A DNA stretch of 64,000 nucleotides from contig NC_135133.1 of NCBI RefSeq assembly GCF_050908995.1, positions 2,026,001 through 2,090,000 of the forward strand, read 5' to 3'. Positions 62,332 through 64,000 of this stretch are shown in pieces. The DNA comes from Andrena cerasifolii. Taxonomy: Eukaryota > Arthropoda > Insecta > Hymenoptera > Andrenidae. Numbering within the stretch: the first letter of the stretch is position 1; each line of letters starts with the position of its first letter. A program made the position numbers and the translations under genes. A model generated the notes under the pieces. That model did not search any database. It saw only the letters and a list, made by a program, of their open reading frames with translations, and had not been told where the DNA came from.

Positions 62332-62843
62332 CAAGGGGAGGACACCATGTGGTAGACACCGATTTTGATGAGCTTTGGCCCGCTGGATCTATGTCGAAAA
62401 TAAAATAGGTGTCCGAGCGTTTCTGAAAATGGGCCTTGATAATAGAAATATTTACATGGGAATTATTAAAAATTTCATAGTCGCCGTGGCGTTTTTATGA
62501 CTAAAAATCCCACACTACCCTGGCGCCCCGGGGGATTTCCCTCTGAAGGAGTTGGGGTGCCTTTTGAAGATTTCCCCAAGTTAGAAAAAAAAAATTTATA
62601 CAGTTTCTTTAACGTGGAGACATCTTCAAAAGGCACCCCGACTCCTTCAGAGGGGAACCCCCCTGGCCGCCAGGGTAATGTGGGATTTTTAGCCATTAAA
62701 ACCCCATTTCCATGTAAATATTTCTATTATTAAGGCCCATTATTGACAGAAACGCTCGGACATCTATTTACTTATTTTCGACATAGATCCAGCGTGCCAA
62801 AGCTCATCAAAATCGGTGTCTACCACACGGTGTCCTCCCCTTG
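62332..62843. mobile_element. palindromic Harbinger-like MITE with TCA duplication
   Basis: Ends CAAGGGGAGGACACCATGTG and CGGTGTCCTCCCCTTG (the right end has CACACGG before it), flanked by TCA on both sides (62329-62331 and 62844-62846). Arms of about 240 bp; the two mirrored frames (73 and 78 codons) are the same arm sequence read twice. Same terminal CAAGG as the elements at 16355 and 17489. Confidence 0.85.
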
Positions 62844-62846
62844 TCA

Positions 62847-63783
62847 GCCACTCAGAACATAGTACACACTCACTAACAATAAGATAAAATCTGAGTTAAT
62901 CTGTCCAGACACTGTGAACATAGAACCTCGATAGGTTAACCAAAAAAAAACATCATTATCTTCATTACTACTTATCTTTATCCAGTCTTCCAAGGAGCAT
63001 CTCAGGCCAAACATTATAACTCAATATAACCTACCGCTGCAGCGCAGGTGACCCCAGTCCCAAGTCCCATGGGATAATGAGTCAATTCCTTCCACTTTCT
63101 CCGAAGCAGCGGCCGAGAAGAAACGCGCCTAATCGCGGAACAGCTGGTCCTAGAAGCGATAAGCGCCGCGGCAGGTCGAGTTGAGAACCGCCAGCATTAA
63201 CAAAGTTACGAAGCCTGCATGGCAGGGTGTATCGATAGGCTGATAATTGCGAGCGGAGGTATCGACGGTGATGTAAGAGTTCCGTGTTCCCGTGGCGAGC
63301 ACCTATAAGGAGCCGTGCGATGTAAAAGAGGCCCACACGCGCGCGCGCGCGCGCGCAACTCCGTGTACGTGTACTCTCCGCGGGCTGCGAGCGATAGACG
63401 TCGAATATGGATGTCGATCTACAGCGTCGATACAAGCCAGAGATCCGATAGAGACCCATAAATCTGCGATACCTGCCGGAGATCTCGACGTCCTTGCGAC
63501 TCTGGCCACTCGTGATATCCGTCGACTACTAGGGGGGCTCGATGTATATAGCAACACCCACCAGCAGATCCGATTTACATCGAGCTCGACACGATAAAAA
63601 TGTGCCCGCGATAAGGTGGCCTCGCGTTCAACCTGACGCCACTATGGGCAGCTTTGGGGCCCAAACGAGGATAGAAGGTTCGTTCTCGCGTGAGTGGAGG
63701 GTAAAGTATGATTTGATTCGTTGACGGAGGTTCTGTTGAGTATGTGGCAGGGAGGGGTGAGGGGAGGCATCGAAGGTTGATGG
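62847..63783. other. unique non-coding sequence
   Basis: GC-rich at 63050-63660, including an alternating CG run at 63338-63356. Frames on both strands conflict; nothing assigned. Confidence 0.35.
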
Positions 63784-63791
63784 GTTGCAAG

Positions 63792-64000
63792 CAGAGATGG
63801 GCAAAATTTTTATTTAAATAAAATTTTGAATGACGAATAAAAGTTAAAAAAAAAATTATCATCCTTTAACCCGAGTTAGATTTATTCCGCACATGACGAA
63901 TAATTTTTTTTAACTTTTACTCATTATTCGAATTTTTATTTAAATAAAATTTTGAATGACGAATAAAAGTTAAAAAAAAATTACCATCCTTTGACCCGAG
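63792..64000. mobile_element. repeat element running off the window (tandem 126-bp unit)
   Basis: Starts CAGAGATGGGCAAAAT, a hAT-like terminus. A unit containing TATTTAAATAAAATTTTGAA occurs at 63811 and again at 63937, a 126-bp period. The right end lies outside the window, so the class is unconfirmed. Confidence 0.5.

Noticed and set aside
62475..62733. Similar proline/glycine-rich frames on both strands
   Set aside because: Mirror arms of a palindromic MITE.

Overview
The window looks like AT-rich nuclear DNA of an insect, most likely a hymenopteran. The evidence is short GT-AG introns, a nuclear copy of AT-rich mitochondrial DNA read with the invertebrate mitochondrial code, a secreted TIL-type protease inhibitor with the usual insect layout, three non-LTR retrotransposon 3' ends with (TAA)n tails, and many short non-autonomous DNA transposons. 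The order is an inference; 'insect' is better supported than 'Hymenoptera'. Nothing prokaryotic (operons, ribosome binding sites, CRISPR) was seen, and nearly all open frames are chance frames in non-coding DNA.

One complete protein-coding gene could be assembled, on the minus strand at the left end (2970 down to 261). It has three coding exons that join in phase: a signal-peptide exon (2970-2925), then exons 569-448 and 368-261 carrying a ten-cysteine trypsin-inhibitor-like (TIL) domain. The predicted protein is 91 residues. A TATA-like box lies upstream and an AATAAA signal downstream. Intron 1 holds two mobile elements, one of them a 1.1-kb near-perfect inverted repeat.

The rest is a mosaic of unique non-coding sequence and mobile DNA; the elements delimited here cover roughly a third of the window. 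(a) At least eleven elements are delimited by TTAA, most beginning TTAAGG, several of them long palindromes; one family occurs three times (8228, 42094, 46733). (b) hAT-like elements with 8-bp target duplications, several exact (18090, 19997, 23252, 55268). (c) Four TA-flanked elements with TAGGG or TAGGGGA ends (10945, 13077, 33416, 54537), two of which host younger insertions. (d) Three palindromic elements with CAAGG ends and 3-bp duplications (16355, 17489, 62332), PIF/Harbinger-like. (e) LINE 3' fragments on the minus strand; the one at 25030-26832 has an antisense 5S rRNA-like segment in its 3' UTR and is interrupted by an 800-bp DNA element whose removal restores the reading frame. (f) A tRNA-derived SINE head at 49700, a mitochondrial insert joining cytb to nad1 at 48167, a 12-bp-unit array inside a dispersed repeat at 50770, and a cluster of paired CACGTG-containing motifs at 60242-60812.

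No intact transposase or reverse transcriptase was found. I saw no clearly new biological system. The most rewarding places to look are the TIL gene and its reactive loop, the interrupted LINE with its motif-rich insertion, the E-box inverted-repeat cluster, and the chimeric mitochondrial insert.
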